Below, piece by piece: positions 1 to 6,426 of a DNA stretch of 6,496 bases. Under the pieces are notes generated by a model. That model was not told the origin of the DNA, ran no database searches, and saw only the letters and a list, made by a program, of their open reading frames with translations. This DNA comes from an uncultured Actinomycetes bacterium. GTDB taxonomy: Bacteria > Actinomycetota > Thermoleophilia > Solirubrobacterales > 70-9. The stretch lies in contig CALCIA010000242.1 in the NCBI GenBank assembly GCA_937907435.1, forward strand, positions 1 through 6,496, in the 5' to 3' direction. The position numbers were made by a program, and so were the translations under genes. Position 1 is the first letter of the stretch. Each line of letters begins with the position of its first letter.

Positions 1-46
1 GGCTCCTCATGGGGGTCACAGCCTGCCAGGACCCCCATGAGGAGCC
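1..46. terminator. Perfect 17-bp inverted repeat; candidate terminator of the leftward operon
   Basis: Bases 1-17 and 30-46 are exact reverse complements (arms begin GGCTCCTCATGGGGG), separated by a 12-nt loop at 18-29. The hairpin lies 47 bp past the stop codon of the leftward dehydrogenase gene, where an intrinsic terminator would be expected. On the plus strand no T-run follows the right arm. On the minus strand the bases after the hairpin lie outside the window, so a U-tract cannot be judged. The stem begins exactly at base 1, so it may be longer than seen. It could also serve a gene arriving from the left. Confidence 0.55.
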
Positions 47-93
47 CAGGACCTTCCTCGGACGGCCGCAAGCGCCACGGGCCCCGCCCGTCC

Positions 94-1566
94 CTACGCC
101 CAGCGCGACGTGACCACCTTCTTGCGCGTGTAGAACTCGATCGCGTCGTTGCCATTGGCGTGCAGGTCGCCGTCGATCGAGTCCTTCCAGCCGGAGAAGG
201 GGAACCAGGAGATCGGGGCGGCGACGCCGACGTTGACGCCGACCATGCCCGCCTCGATCGAATAGCGGAACTCGCGTGCGGCGCCGCCCGACTCGGTGAA
301 GATGATCGCCGAGTTGCCATAACGGCCGGCGTTGCTCCACTCGATCGCGGCGGCGAGGTCGGGGACGCGCTTCACCGCCAGGACCGGGCCGAAGAGCTCC
401 TCGCGCAGGGCGCGGGAGTCCTCCGAGAGGCCGTCGAGGATCGTCGGCCCGAGCTCGGCACCGCCGGCGCCGCCGTCCCCGCGCCCGTCCCGGGCCAGCT
501 CGGCGCCCTCGGCCAGGGCCGCCTCGATCTCGCCCTCGACCCGTTCGCGCGCCGCCACCGAGACCAGCGGGCAGACGTCGGTATCGCTGTCGATGCCGGG
601 ACCGACGCGGAGGCCGTCGGCCGCCTCGACCAGCAGGCGGAGGCTGCGGTCCTGCTCCTCCTCGGTGCCGACGAGGATCGCCACCGAACCGGCGAGGCAG
701 CGCTGGCCGGCGGCGCCGAAGGACGAGCCCATCACGCCGGAGCTGGTCAGCTTCGGGTCGGCGTCGGGCATGATCACCATCGAGTTCTTGGCGCCGCCGA
801 GCGCCTGCACGCGCTTGCCGGACTGAGCCGAGCGCGAGGCGATGATCCGCGCCGTGGCGGCCGAGCCGACGAAGGAGACGGCGTCCACGCCCGGATGGTC
901 GAGCAGCGCCTCGACCGCGCCGCGCGAGCCGTGGACCAGGTTCACCACCCCCGCCGGGATCTCCTCGACCCCGGCGATCAGCTCGGCCATCCGCTGCGAG
1001 GGCCGCGGGTCCTGCTCGGAGGGCTTGAGGATGAAGGTGTTGCCGCAGCCGATCGCGTAGGGCAGGAACCAGAGCGGGATCATCGCCGGGAAGTTGAACG
1101 GGGTGATCGCGGCGACCACGCCGACCGGCTGGCGGACCATCTCGACGTCGAGGCCGCGCGCGACGCCCTCCAGGTTCTCGCCCTTCAGCAGGTGCGGGAC
1201 CGCGATCGCGGCCTCGACCGACTCGATCCCCCGGCCGACCTCCGCGTTGGCGTCGGCGAGCGTCTTCCCCATGTCGATCGTGACCAGCTCGGCGATCTCC
1301 GCGCGGTGGGCGACAAGCGTGTCGCGCAGGGCCATCAGGGCGCGGGCGCGGACGATCGGCGAGGTGGCGCGCCAACCCGGCAGCGCCGCGCGGGCGGCCC
1401 GCACCGCGGCGTCGATGTCGGCCGCGGCGGAGAGCGGGACGCGGGCGACGACATCGCCGGTGGCCGGGTCGACGTCGTCGAGCCACTCGCCGGAGCCGAC
1501 GCTCACCCACTCGCCGGCGACGAGGTTCTTCAGGTCGGCGACGGCGGTCGCGGTGCTGGTGGTCAT
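94..1566 (-). CDS. mmsA: CoA-acylating (methyl)malonate-semialdehyde dehydrogenase
   Basis: This 490-aa aldehyde dehydrogenase superfamily enzyme has the usual length for the MmsA/IolA/BauC branch. These enzymes oxidise malonate or methylmalonate semialdehyde with NAD+ and CoA in the cytoplasm, giving acetyl- or propionyl-CoA plus CO2. Visible landmarks are the cofactor-site run ITPFNFPAMIPLWF (154-167, oxyanion Asn158), KPSEQ (181-185), FVGS (232-235), the catalytic segment GQRC with nucleophile Cys290, and EELFGP (389-394). The position that in ordinary ALDHs holds the general-base Glu reads ALGGAKN (255-261) with no Glu, as expected for CoA-acylating members. A Gly-rich stretch at about 361-369 replaces part of a surface loop. 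The ATG at 1566 has AAGGAG 8 nt upstream. The gene lies 31 bp after the aminotransferase on the same strand, so the two are probably co-transcribed. Context favours malonate semialdehyde as substrate; valine or myo-inositol breakdown is the alternative. Confidence 0.93.
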   Translation of the reverse strand: MTTSTATAVADLKNLVAGEWVSVGSGEWLDDVDPATGDVVARVPLSAAADIDAAVRAARAALPGWRATSPIVRARALMALRDTLVAHRAEIAELVTIDMGKTLADANAEVGRGIESVEAAIAVPHLLKGENLEGVARGLDVEMVRQPVGVVAAITPFNFPAMIPLWFLPYAIGCGNTFILKPSEQDPRPSQRMAELIAGVEEIPAGVVNLVHGSRGAVEALLDHPGVDAVSFVGSAATARIIASRSAQSGKRVQALGGAKNSMVIMPDADPKLTSSGVMGSSFGAAGQRCLAGSVAILVGTEEEQDRSLRLLVEAADGLRVGPGIDSDTDVCPLVSVAARERVEGEIEAALAEGAELARDGRGDGGAGGAELGPTILDGLSEDSRALREELFGPVLAVKRVPDLAAAIEWSNAGRYGNSAIIFTESGGAAREFRYSIEAGMVGVNVGVAAPISWFPFSGWKDSIDGDLHANGNDAIEFYTRKKVVTSRWA

Positions 1567-1574
1567 CGGTGCTT

Positions 1575-1580
1575 CTCCTT
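1575..1580 (-). promoter_or_regulatory. Ribosome binding site of the semialdehyde dehydrogenase
   Basis: The minus strand reads AAGGAG, 8 nt before the ATG at 1566. It sits in the 31-bp gap after the aminotransferase stop. This supports the chosen start and independent translation initiation inside a shared transcript. Confidence 0.8.
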
Positions 1581-1597
1581 CGAATCGGGCTTGGTCA

Positions 1598-2980
1598 TCA
1601 CGTGCTTGAAATTGGTTCGGCGACCTCGATCTCCTCGCCGGCGGCGGCGAGCGTGTCGCGCATCGCCTCCACCACCTCGTCGAGCAGGGCCTCGTCGGCG
1701 ATCAGCGGCGGCGCGATCTGCAGCACCGGATCACCACGGTCGTCGGCGCGGGCGATCAGACCGTGCTCGAGCAGCAGGCGCGGCACGATCTCCTTCACCA
1801 ACCGGGTGACGTCCTCGGGCGCGAAGCGGCCCTCGCCGCCGTCGGGGGTCAGCTCGGCGGCGAAGAAGAAGCCGTCGCCGCGGACGTCGCCGACCAGCGG
1901 CAGCGGCAGCACCTCTTCGGTGAGGCGGCGGCGCAGGTAGGGCTCGCGGGCGCGGACGTTCTCCAGCACCCCGTCGCGCTCGAAGATCTCGATGTTGCGC
2001 AGGGCGATCGCGGCGGCGAGCGGGTGGCCGCCGAAGGTGATCCCGTGCAGCAGGGTCACGCCGGGCTCGCGCAGCGCGGCGGCGACGCGGTCGCCGACCA
2101 TCACCGCGCCCATCGGCGCGTAGGCGGAGGTGATCCCCTTGGCGATCGTGATCAGGTCGGGCCGGCCGCCATAGCGCTCGACCGCGAACCACTCGCCGAG
2201 GCGACCGCACCCCGAGATCACCTCGTCGGCGACCAGCAGGATGCCGTGGCGATCGCAGATCTGGCGCAGCCCCGCCCAGTAGCCAGGCGGCGGGACGAGG
2301 CAGCCACCGGCGTTCTGGATCGGCTCGGCGATCACGATCGCCACCTCGTCGGGCCCCTCCTCCTGGATCGCCGCCTCGAGCTCCTCCAGGAGCGCCGCGG
2401 TCAGCGCCTCGCCCTGCAGCGGCGAGCGGAACCGGTTGGTGTTGGAGACGTGGCGGGTCTCGATCGCCGGGCGGCCGAACGGCTCCTTGAAGCGCGGCAC
2501 GCCGGTGAAGGAGAGGGCCCCCAGGGTGACGCCGTGGTAGGCGATGTCGCGGGCGATGGCCTTGGTCCGCTGCGGTTCGCCGTTGCCGAGGTGGTACTGG
2601 CGGGCGAGCTTCCAGGCCGTCTCGACCGACTCGGACCCGCCGCTGGTGAAGAAGGCCGCCTCGATCCCCTCCGGCGCGCGCTCGACCAGGGCCGCGGCGA
2701 GCTCGATCGCCGCCGGGTGCGCGGTCGCCCAGTTGGTGTTGAAGGGCAGGCGCGACAGCTGCTCGGCGGCGGCCGCCGTCATCTCCTCGGCGTAGCCATA
2801 ACCGATCTGGGCGCAGAAGAGGCTGGAGAGGCCGTCGACGTAGCGGCGGCCGGCGGTGTCGAAGACGTGGGCGCCCTCGCCGCGGTCGAGCACCAGCAGC
2901 TCCTTGCCGCCCGGCCCGTAGGCGCCGTTCGGGGTGAAGTGGAGCAGCAGATTGCCTGGGGACGTGGTCACCTCCCCCAT
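1598..2980 (-). CDS. Class III omega-amino acid (beta-alanine):pyruvate aminotransferase
   Basis: This is a 460-aa PLP-dependent fold-type I aminotransferase of class III. Such cytosolic enzymes transfer a terminal amino group (beta-alanine, GABA, diamines or similar) to pyruvate or another keto acid. Residues counted from the ATG at 2980 are: TSGGSESVE (112-120), the phosphate-binding loop; YHG (148-150), the pyridine-stacking region; AEPIQ (218-222); VADEVISGCGRLG (250-262), with Asp252 binding the PLP ring nitrogen; IAKG (279-282), with Lys281 as the Schiff-base lysine; and GITFGGHP (313-320), with the phosphate-contacting Thr315. The family length is normal and nothing is missing. The frame opens upstream at a TTG (3007), but the ATG at 2980 starts closer to the conserved LLLHFTPNGAYG segment. 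GAGG lies 11 nt before this ATG. The gene is followed by the semialdehyde dehydrogenase and is divergent from the PucR gene. Substrate is inferred from context; sequence alone cannot exclude GABA, putrescine or taurine. Confidence 0.9.
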   Translation of the reverse strand: MGEVTTSPGNLLLHFTPNGAYGPGGKELLVLDRGEGAHVFDTAGRRYVDGLSSLFCAQIGYGYAEEMTAAAAEQLSRLPFNTNWATAHPAAIELAAALVERAPEGIEAAFFTSGGSESVETAWKLARQYHLGNGEPQRTKAIARDIAYHGVTLGALSFTGVPRFKEPFGRPAIETRHVSNTNRFRSPLQGEALTAALLEELEAAIQEEGPDEVAIVIAEPIQNAGGCLVPPPGYWAGLRQICDRHGILLVADEVISGCGRLGEWFAVERYGGRPDLITIAKGITSAYAPMGAVMVGDRVAAALREPGVTLLHGITFGGHPLAAAIALRNIEIFERDGVLENVRAREPYLRRRLTEEVLPLPLVGDVRGDGFFFAAELTPDGGEGRFAPEDVTRLVKEIVPRLLLEHGLIARADDRGDPVLQIAPPLIADEALLDEVVEAMRDTLAAAGEEIEVAEPISST

Positions 2981-3007
2981 GTTGGACTCGACCTCGCCCC
3001 CCGACAA

Positions 3008-3065
3008 CCAGGCAGACCGTCGTCAAAAGACAGAAGAACCCATACTGATTGTCTAGTCTCAGGGG
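3008..3065. promoter_or_regulatory. Divergent control region between aminotransferase operon and PucR gene
   Basis: This AT-richer stretch separates two divergent genes and must hold both promoters. It contains AGAC (3014-3017) and AGACA (3028-3032) facing TGTCT (3050-3054) and GTCT (3056-3059). AGACA and TGTCT form an inverted pair 17 nt apart, roughly two helical turns centre to centre, as expected for a dimeric regulator site. I found no convincing -35/-10 pair on either strand; CATACT (3041-3046) is the best -10-like hexamer toward the PucR gene. The arms are only 5 bp long, so the operator call is weak. Confidence 0.4.
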
Positions 3066-3070
3066 ATGGC

Positions 3071-3076
3071 GGAGAG
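3071..3076 (+). promoter_or_regulatory. Ribosome binding site deciding the PucR start
   Basis: GGAGAG at 3071-3076 lies 7 nt before the ATG at 3084. An earlier in-frame ATG at 3066 has only AGGGG directly abutting it, with no room for ribosome spacing. The later start also gives the family-typical opening MTVAKALELPVL. Confidence 0.55.
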
Positions 3077-3083
3077 CCGTGAG

Positions 3084-4691
3084 ATGACGGTCGCGAAGGC
3101 GCTGGAGCTGCCGGTCCTGCGGCGCGGGCTGCCCGAGGTCGTCGCCGGCGCCGACTCGCTCGACCGGCCGATCCGCTGGGTCCACGCCGGCGAGGCGCCG
3201 GACATCGCCTCGCTCCTGCGCGGCGGCGAGCTGCTGCTGACCACCGGGATGGGGATCGGCGGCGCCCGGAGCCAGCGGCGCTTCGTCGCCGACCTCGCCT
3301 CGCGCGACGTCGCCGGGCTGGTGGTCGAGCTGGGGACGAGCTTCCTCGACCGGCTTCCGGAGGGCCTGGTGCGGGCCGCCGAGGACCGCGGGCTGCCGCT
3401 GGTCGAGCTGCACTCGACGGTGCGGTTCGTGACCGTCACCGAGGCGATCCACACCGAGATCGTCAACCGCGACTACGAGCTGCTGCGCCGCGGCGACGCC
3501 CTGCGACGTCGCTTCACCGCGGCGATGGTGTCGGGCGAAGGCGTGCCGGAGGTGCTCGCGATCCTCGCCGAGGAGCTCGCCAACCCGGTCTTCCTTCAGA
3601 CCCACGACGGCCGGCTCCTCGCCCACGCCTCGCCGCAGGGGACCGCGACCGAGGACGCGCTCGACGCGTGGGGGGAGGCGCGCGGGCGGGCGGGGACGAT
3701 CGGCGTCTCCGGCGCGGTGGCGTCGGCGGGCGGGCGACCACCAGGAGAACTCGTCGCCCTGCCCCGCGAGGCGCCCTTCGACGCCTTCGCCCAGCTCGCG
3801 GTCGAGCAGGCCGCCGACATCGTCTCCCTCGCGCTGCTGCGCTCGCGCCAGGAGGACGAGCTGCTGGCGCTCGGGCGCGGTGAGCTGCTGGCCCGGCTCG
3901 CCGACCGCCGCATCACCCCGCGGGTGGCCGCCGCCCGGGCCGGCGACATGGGCTTCCTCGACCGCGGTGTGAGCCTGTTGCCGGTGGTCTCCCGGCTGGC
4001 CTTCGGGTCCGGCGAGCCCGGCGCCGAGTCGGCCGCGGGCGGCCTTTCCTGGACCGGCGCGCTCCGCGACTTGGAGAGTGAGCTGGCCCCGCTCGGCGTG
4101 CCGCGCCTGATCGGCCTGCACCCGGTCGACGCCGACGTCCTCCTCCTGCTGCTCGCCCTCCGCGACGTGGAGGACCGGACGCGGCTCGCCGACGGAGCCG
4201 CCGCCGCCCTCGGCCGCGCCGCCCGCCGGGTGGGCGGCGACCCCGCCGTCGCGGTCGGTGCCGCCTGCTCGTGGGAGACGGTCGGCGACGGCTTCCGCGA
4301 CGCGATCGAGGCGACGGCGGTGGCGGGCGAGCTGCGCCACGGCAGCTGGCTCGACGCGACCACCGTCCCGCTGGAGCGCCTGCTCTGGCGCCTCGGCGAA
4401 AGCGAGGACCTGCACCGTTACGTCGAGCGGGTCCTCGGGCCGGTCATTGCCCACGACGAAGGTCGCAAGCAGCGGCTGCTGCCGACGCTCGAGGCCTTCT
4501 GCGCCAACGGCGGCCGCAAGACCGCGACCGCCCGCGCCCTGAACCTCAACCGGCAGGCGCTCTACGCGCGGCTCGCGCGGCTCGAGCGCCTGCTCGGGCT
4601 GGACCTCGCGGAAAGCGAAGCGATGGCGACGATCGACCTCGCCCTCCGCGCCCGCAACCACCTGCGGCCGGGCGGACCGAGGGTCCGCTGA
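3084..4691 (+). CDS. PucR-family transcriptional regulator
   Basis: This is a 535-aa cytosolic DNA-binding regulator. The N-terminal PucR domain (about 2-120) carries the family signatures IRWVHAGEAPDIASLLRGG and GELLLTTGMG (about 30-57). The middle region (about 260-400) matches the GGDEF-like CdaR-type linker only by position and length. The C-terminal helix-turn-helix (about 464-529) contains FCANGGRKTATARALNLNR followed by QALYARLARLERLLGLDL, typical of the PucR C-terminal HTH. No membrane segment is visible. Characterised relatives control purine, GABA, proline and other nitrogen-compound catabolism, usually from beside their targets and often as activators responding to a metabolite. 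It is divergent from the aminotransferase/dehydrogenase operon, its most likely target, and it probably also regulates itself. The start could instead be the ATG at 3066, adding 6 residues. The effector cannot be read from sequence. Confidence 0.9.
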   Translation: MTVAKALELPVLRRGLPEVVAGADSLDRPIRWVHAGEAPDIASLLRGGELLLTTGMGIGGARSQRRFVADLASRDVAGLVVELGTSFLDRLPEGLVRAAEDRGLPLVELHSTVRFVTVTEAIHTEIVNRDYELLRRGDALRRRFTAAMVSGEGVPEVLAILAEELANPVFLQTHDGRLLAHASPQGTATEDALDAWGEARGRAGTIGVSGAVASAGGRPPGELVALPREAPFDAFAQLAVEQAADIVSLALLRSRQEDELLALGRGELLARLADRRITPRVAAARAGDMGFLDRGVSLLPVVSRLAFGSGEPGAESAAGGLSWTGALRDLESELAPLGVPRLIGLHPVDADVLLLLLALRDVEDRTRLADGAAAALGRAARRVGGDPAVAVGAACSWETVGDGFRDAIEATAVAGELRHGSWLDATTVPLERLLWRLGESEDLHRYVERVLGPVIAHDEGRKQRLLPTLEAFCANGGRKTATARALNLNRQALYARLARLERLLGLDLAESEAMATIDLALRARNHLRPGGPRVR

Positions 4692-4699
4692 GGACCCTC
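4679..4699. terminator. Hairpin overlapping the PucR stop codon, between convergent genes
   Basis: GAGGGTCC (4679-4686) and GGACCCTC (4692-4699) form a perfect 8-bp stem with a 5-nt loop. The loop carries the PucR stop codon TGA (4689-4691). The structure lies in the convergent junction with ald, whose stop codon ends at 4716, so it would act on transcripts from both sides. Neither strand has a T-run after the stem. It is a plausible bidirectional terminator or 3'-end stabiliser of the U-tract-less kind found in high-GC bacteria. Confidence 0.5.
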
Positions 4700-4715
4700 A
4701 GACCGCGACGCCCGC

Positions 4716-5843
4716 TCAGGCCGTGACGGCCTCGGCGAGCGCCTCCTCGGGGCGCGTCCACTCGCGGCCCTGGTCGCGGGCGACGGCGGCGTCGGTGAGC
4801 CGCCCGGCGCGGACGCTGAGCCCGCCGAGGAGGCCGGGGTCGCCGCGCAGCGCGTCCTCCACCCCGTGGGCCAGGCGCACTACATAAGGGAGCGTCGCAT
4901 TGGTGAGCGCGCGGGTCGAGGTGATCGGCACCGCGCCGGGCATGTTGGCGACGCAGTAGTGGCTGATCTCATCGACCTCGTAGACCGGGTCGGTGTGGGT
5001 GGTCGGGTGGGAGGTCTCGAAGCAGCCGCCCTGGTCGATCGCGACGTCGACCAGCACCGAGCGCGGCTTCATCAGCTTCAGCTGCTCGCGGGTGACGACG
5101 TGCGGGGCCTTCGCGCCCTTGACGAGGACGGCGCCGATCACCAGGTCGGCCTCGGCGAGGCGGGTCTCGACCTCGAGGACGCTCGCGTAGCCGGTCCGGA
5201 TGGTGCCGGCGAAGATCTCGTCGAGCTCGCGCAGGCGGTCGATCGACTTGTCGAGGACGGTCACGTCGGCACCGAGGCCGACGGCCATCCGCGCCGCGTT
5301 GGCGCCGACCATGCCGCCGCCGATCACCAGCACCTTGCCCGCCGCGACGCCGGGCACGCCGCCGAGCAGGACGCCGGAGCCGCCCGCCGGGCGTCCCAGC
5401 ATAAAGGCGCCCGCCTGGGTCGCCAGGCGCCCCGCGACCTCGCTCATCGGCGCCAGCAGCGGCAGCCGCCCGGCGGCGTCGGTGACGGTCTCGTAGGCAA
5501 TGCAGGTGGCGCCGGAGTCGATCAGGCCCTGGGTGAGGTCGGCGTCGGGGGCGAGGTGCAGGTAGGTGAAGAGGACGTGGCGGTCCTCCAGCATCGCCAC
5601 CTCGGGCGGCTGGGGCTCCTTGACCTTGACGATCATGTCCGCGGCGGCGAAGACGGCGGCCGCGTCGGGCGCGATCGAGGCGCCCTGGGCGACGTACTCG
5701 GCATCGACGATGCCGGAGCCGCGACCCGCGTCGGCCTGGACCACGACCTCGTGGCCGTGCTCGGTCAGCTCCCGCACCCCGGCGGGCGTCATCGCCACCC
5801 GGTACTCCTCGACCTTCACCTCGCTCGGCACGCCGATCTTCAT
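4716..5843 (-). CDS. ald: Alanine dehydrogenase
   Basis: This 375-aa protein has full family length. It catalyses reversible NAD-dependent oxidative deamination of L-alanine to pyruvate and ammonium in the cytosol. Known active-site residues fall at the canonical numbers: Arg15 (EEYR), Lys75 (KVKEP), His96 (YLHLAPD) and Asp270 (AIDQGG). The NAD-binding Rossmann motif VIGGGMVG spans 173-180, with the acidic ribose-binding Asp198 at the end of the second strand (VTVLD). The MPGAVPITST segment (301-310) is also typical. The ATG at 5843 is preceded by AAGGAG at 6 nt. The gene is convergent with the PucR gene and divergent from an Lrp/AsnC regulator, the arrangement known for ald and aldR in mycobacteria. 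In this neighbourhood it would recycle alanine from the transaminase back to pyruvate. No truncation or missing residue is seen. Confidence 0.96.
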   Translation of the reverse strand: MKIGVPSEVKVEEYRVAMTPAGVRELTEHGHEVVVQADAGRGSGIVDAEYVAQGASIAPDAAAVFAAADMIVKVKEPQPPEVAMLEDRHVLFTYLHLAPDADLTQGLIDSGATCIAYETVTDAAGRLPLLAPMSEVAGRLATQAGAFMLGRPAGGSGVLLGGVPGVAAGKVLVIGGGMVGANAARMAVGLGADVTVLDKSIDRLRELDEIFAGTIRTGYASVLEVETRLAEADLVIGAVLVKGAKAPHVVTREQLKLMKPRSVLVDVAIDQGGCFETSHPTTHTDPVYEVDEISHYCVANMPGAVPITSTRALTNATLPYVVRLAHGVEDALRGDPGLLGGLSVRAGRLTDAAVARDQGREWTRPEEALAEAVTA

Positions 5844-5849
5844 CGCCTT

Positions 5850-5855
5850 CTCCTT
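5850..5855 (-). promoter_or_regulatory. Ribosome binding site of ald
   Basis: The minus strand reads AAGGAG, 6 nt before the ald ATG at 5843. This strong, well-spaced site confirms that start. Confidence 0.85.
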
Positions 5856-5879
5856 CTTCAGTCTGTGAGGATCCCAGCG

Positions 5880-5908
5880 ATATTGCGGATCGGCCCTAGC
5901 TTCGGCAA
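5880..5908 (-). promoter_or_regulatory. Candidate ald promoter
   Basis: On the minus strand TTGCCG (5908-5903) and CAATAT (5885-5880) are separated by exactly 17 bp. They resemble sigma-70-type -35 and -10 elements, with the -10 matching three of six consensus positions, including the A at position 2 and the final T. A start site near 5873 would leave a leader of about 30 nt containing the ald ribosome site. The match is moderate and the position is right. Confidence 0.4.
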
Positions 5909-5911
5909 GCT
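5898..5911. promoter_or_regulatory. Candidate Lrp/AsnC (AldR-like) operator dyad
   Basis: AGCTT-CGGC-AAGCT is a 14-bp dyad with perfect 5-bp arms (5898-5902 and 5907-5911). It lies in the middle of the 98-bp gap between divergent ald and the Lrp/AsnC gene and covers the candidate ald -35 hexamer. Lrp-family proteins commonly bind short dyads of about this size in such intergenic regions. Binding here is inferred, not shown by any known consensus match. Confidence 0.35.
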
Positions 5912-5941
5912 TTGTGACCTAACCTCCACGATTCCACAGCG

Positions 5942-6385
5942 ATGGACGAGATCGACGACAGAATCCTCAGCATCCTCGCCACAAACGGAAGGGCTTCCTT
6001 CGCCGCGATCGGCGAATCGGTGGGCCTCAGTCCGCACGGCGCCGCCGACCGCGTGCGCCGGCTCGAGCGCGACCGCGTGATCACCGGCTACTCGGCGCGG
6101 ATCGACCCGGCCGGCGTCGGCCGCGACCTCGACGCCTTCATCGACGTCCGCCTCCTCCCCACCACCGACTCGGGCGAGTTCGAGCGCCGCGTCGGCCGCC
6201 TCGACTCGGTCCGCGAAATCGCCTTCCTGACCGGCCGCTACGACTTCCAGCTCCGGGTCGCCTGCCGCGACGCCGACGACCTCAACGACACCGTCCGCGC
6301 GATCCGCCGCGACGCCGGCGCCGCCGCCACCGAGACCCGCATCGTCCTCCGCTCGACGAGGTTCGAGCGAGCGCCGGTGGGTTAG
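5942..6385 (+). CDS. Lrp/AsnC-family transcriptional regulator, AldR-like by context
   Basis: This 147-aa protein has the usual single-unit length of the family. The N-terminal AsnC-type winged HTH (about 1-52) opens MDEIDDRILSILATNGRASF and continues AAIGESVGLSPHGAADRVRRLER with the wing-proximal VITGYSARIDP. The C-terminal ligand-binding/oligomerisation (RAM) domain (about 63-140) holds FIDVRLL, the typical TGRYDFQLRV (97-106) and TRIVLRSTRFE at the end. Family members form dimers to octamers and sense amino acids through the RAM domain. Divergence from ald suggests it senses alanine or a related amino acid and controls ald, like mycobacterial AldR. The ATG at 5942 lacks a recognisable Shine-Dalgarno sequence, so initiation may be leaderless or weak. 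No alternative upstream in-frame start with a better site was evident. Confidence 0.92.
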   Translation: MDEIDDRILSILATNGRASFAAIGESVGLSPHGAADRVRRLERDRVITGYSARIDPAGVGRDLDAFIDVRLLPTTDSGEFERRVGRLDSVREIAFLTGRYDFQLRVACRDADDLNDTVRAIRRDAGAAATETRIVLRSTRFERAPVG

Positions 6386-6395
6386 CGGTCGGCTT

Positions 6396-6414
6396 CGCCG
6401 GCTCGGGGCCGGCG
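6396..6414. terminator. GC-rich hairpin after the Lrp/AsnC gene
   Basis: CGCCGGC (6396-6402) and GCCGGCG (6408-6414) form a perfect 7-bp stem around the 5-nt loop TCGGG. It begins 10 bp after the stop codon at 6385, where a terminator would be expected. No T-run follows, and such sequences also arise by chance at this GC content. Confidence 0.35.
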
Positions 6415-6426
6415 GGTGGGCGGGGA

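Noticed and set aside
37..1809. 590-codon open frame on the plus strand
   Set aside because: It is antisense to the well-supported dehydrogenase gene, starts inside the left hairpin, has biased low-complexity composition and no recognisable motifs.
2981..3007. TTG start giving the aminotransferase 9 extra residues
   Set aside because: The extra residues (LSGGEVESN) do not resemble the family N-terminus, and TTG is a poor start with no good ribosome site; the ATG at 2980 is simpler.
3033..3049. Sigma-70 promoter inside the PucR divergent region
   Set aside because: CATACT is -10-like, but no -35 hexamer lies at 16-18 bp; toward the operon, TTGACG on the minus strand has no matching -10.
1731..4661. 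976-codon open frame on the minus strand
   Set aside because: It runs antisense to the PucR gene and out of frame through the aminotransferase gene. Its Arg/Gly/Ala/Pro-rich sequence lacks any domain and is the usual shadow of GC-rich codon bias.
4866..6080. 404-codon open frame on the plus strand
   Set aside because: It is antisense to ald, whose catalytic residues are all in place, and then crosses the promoter region and the Lrp/AsnC gene out of frame. It is a shadow.
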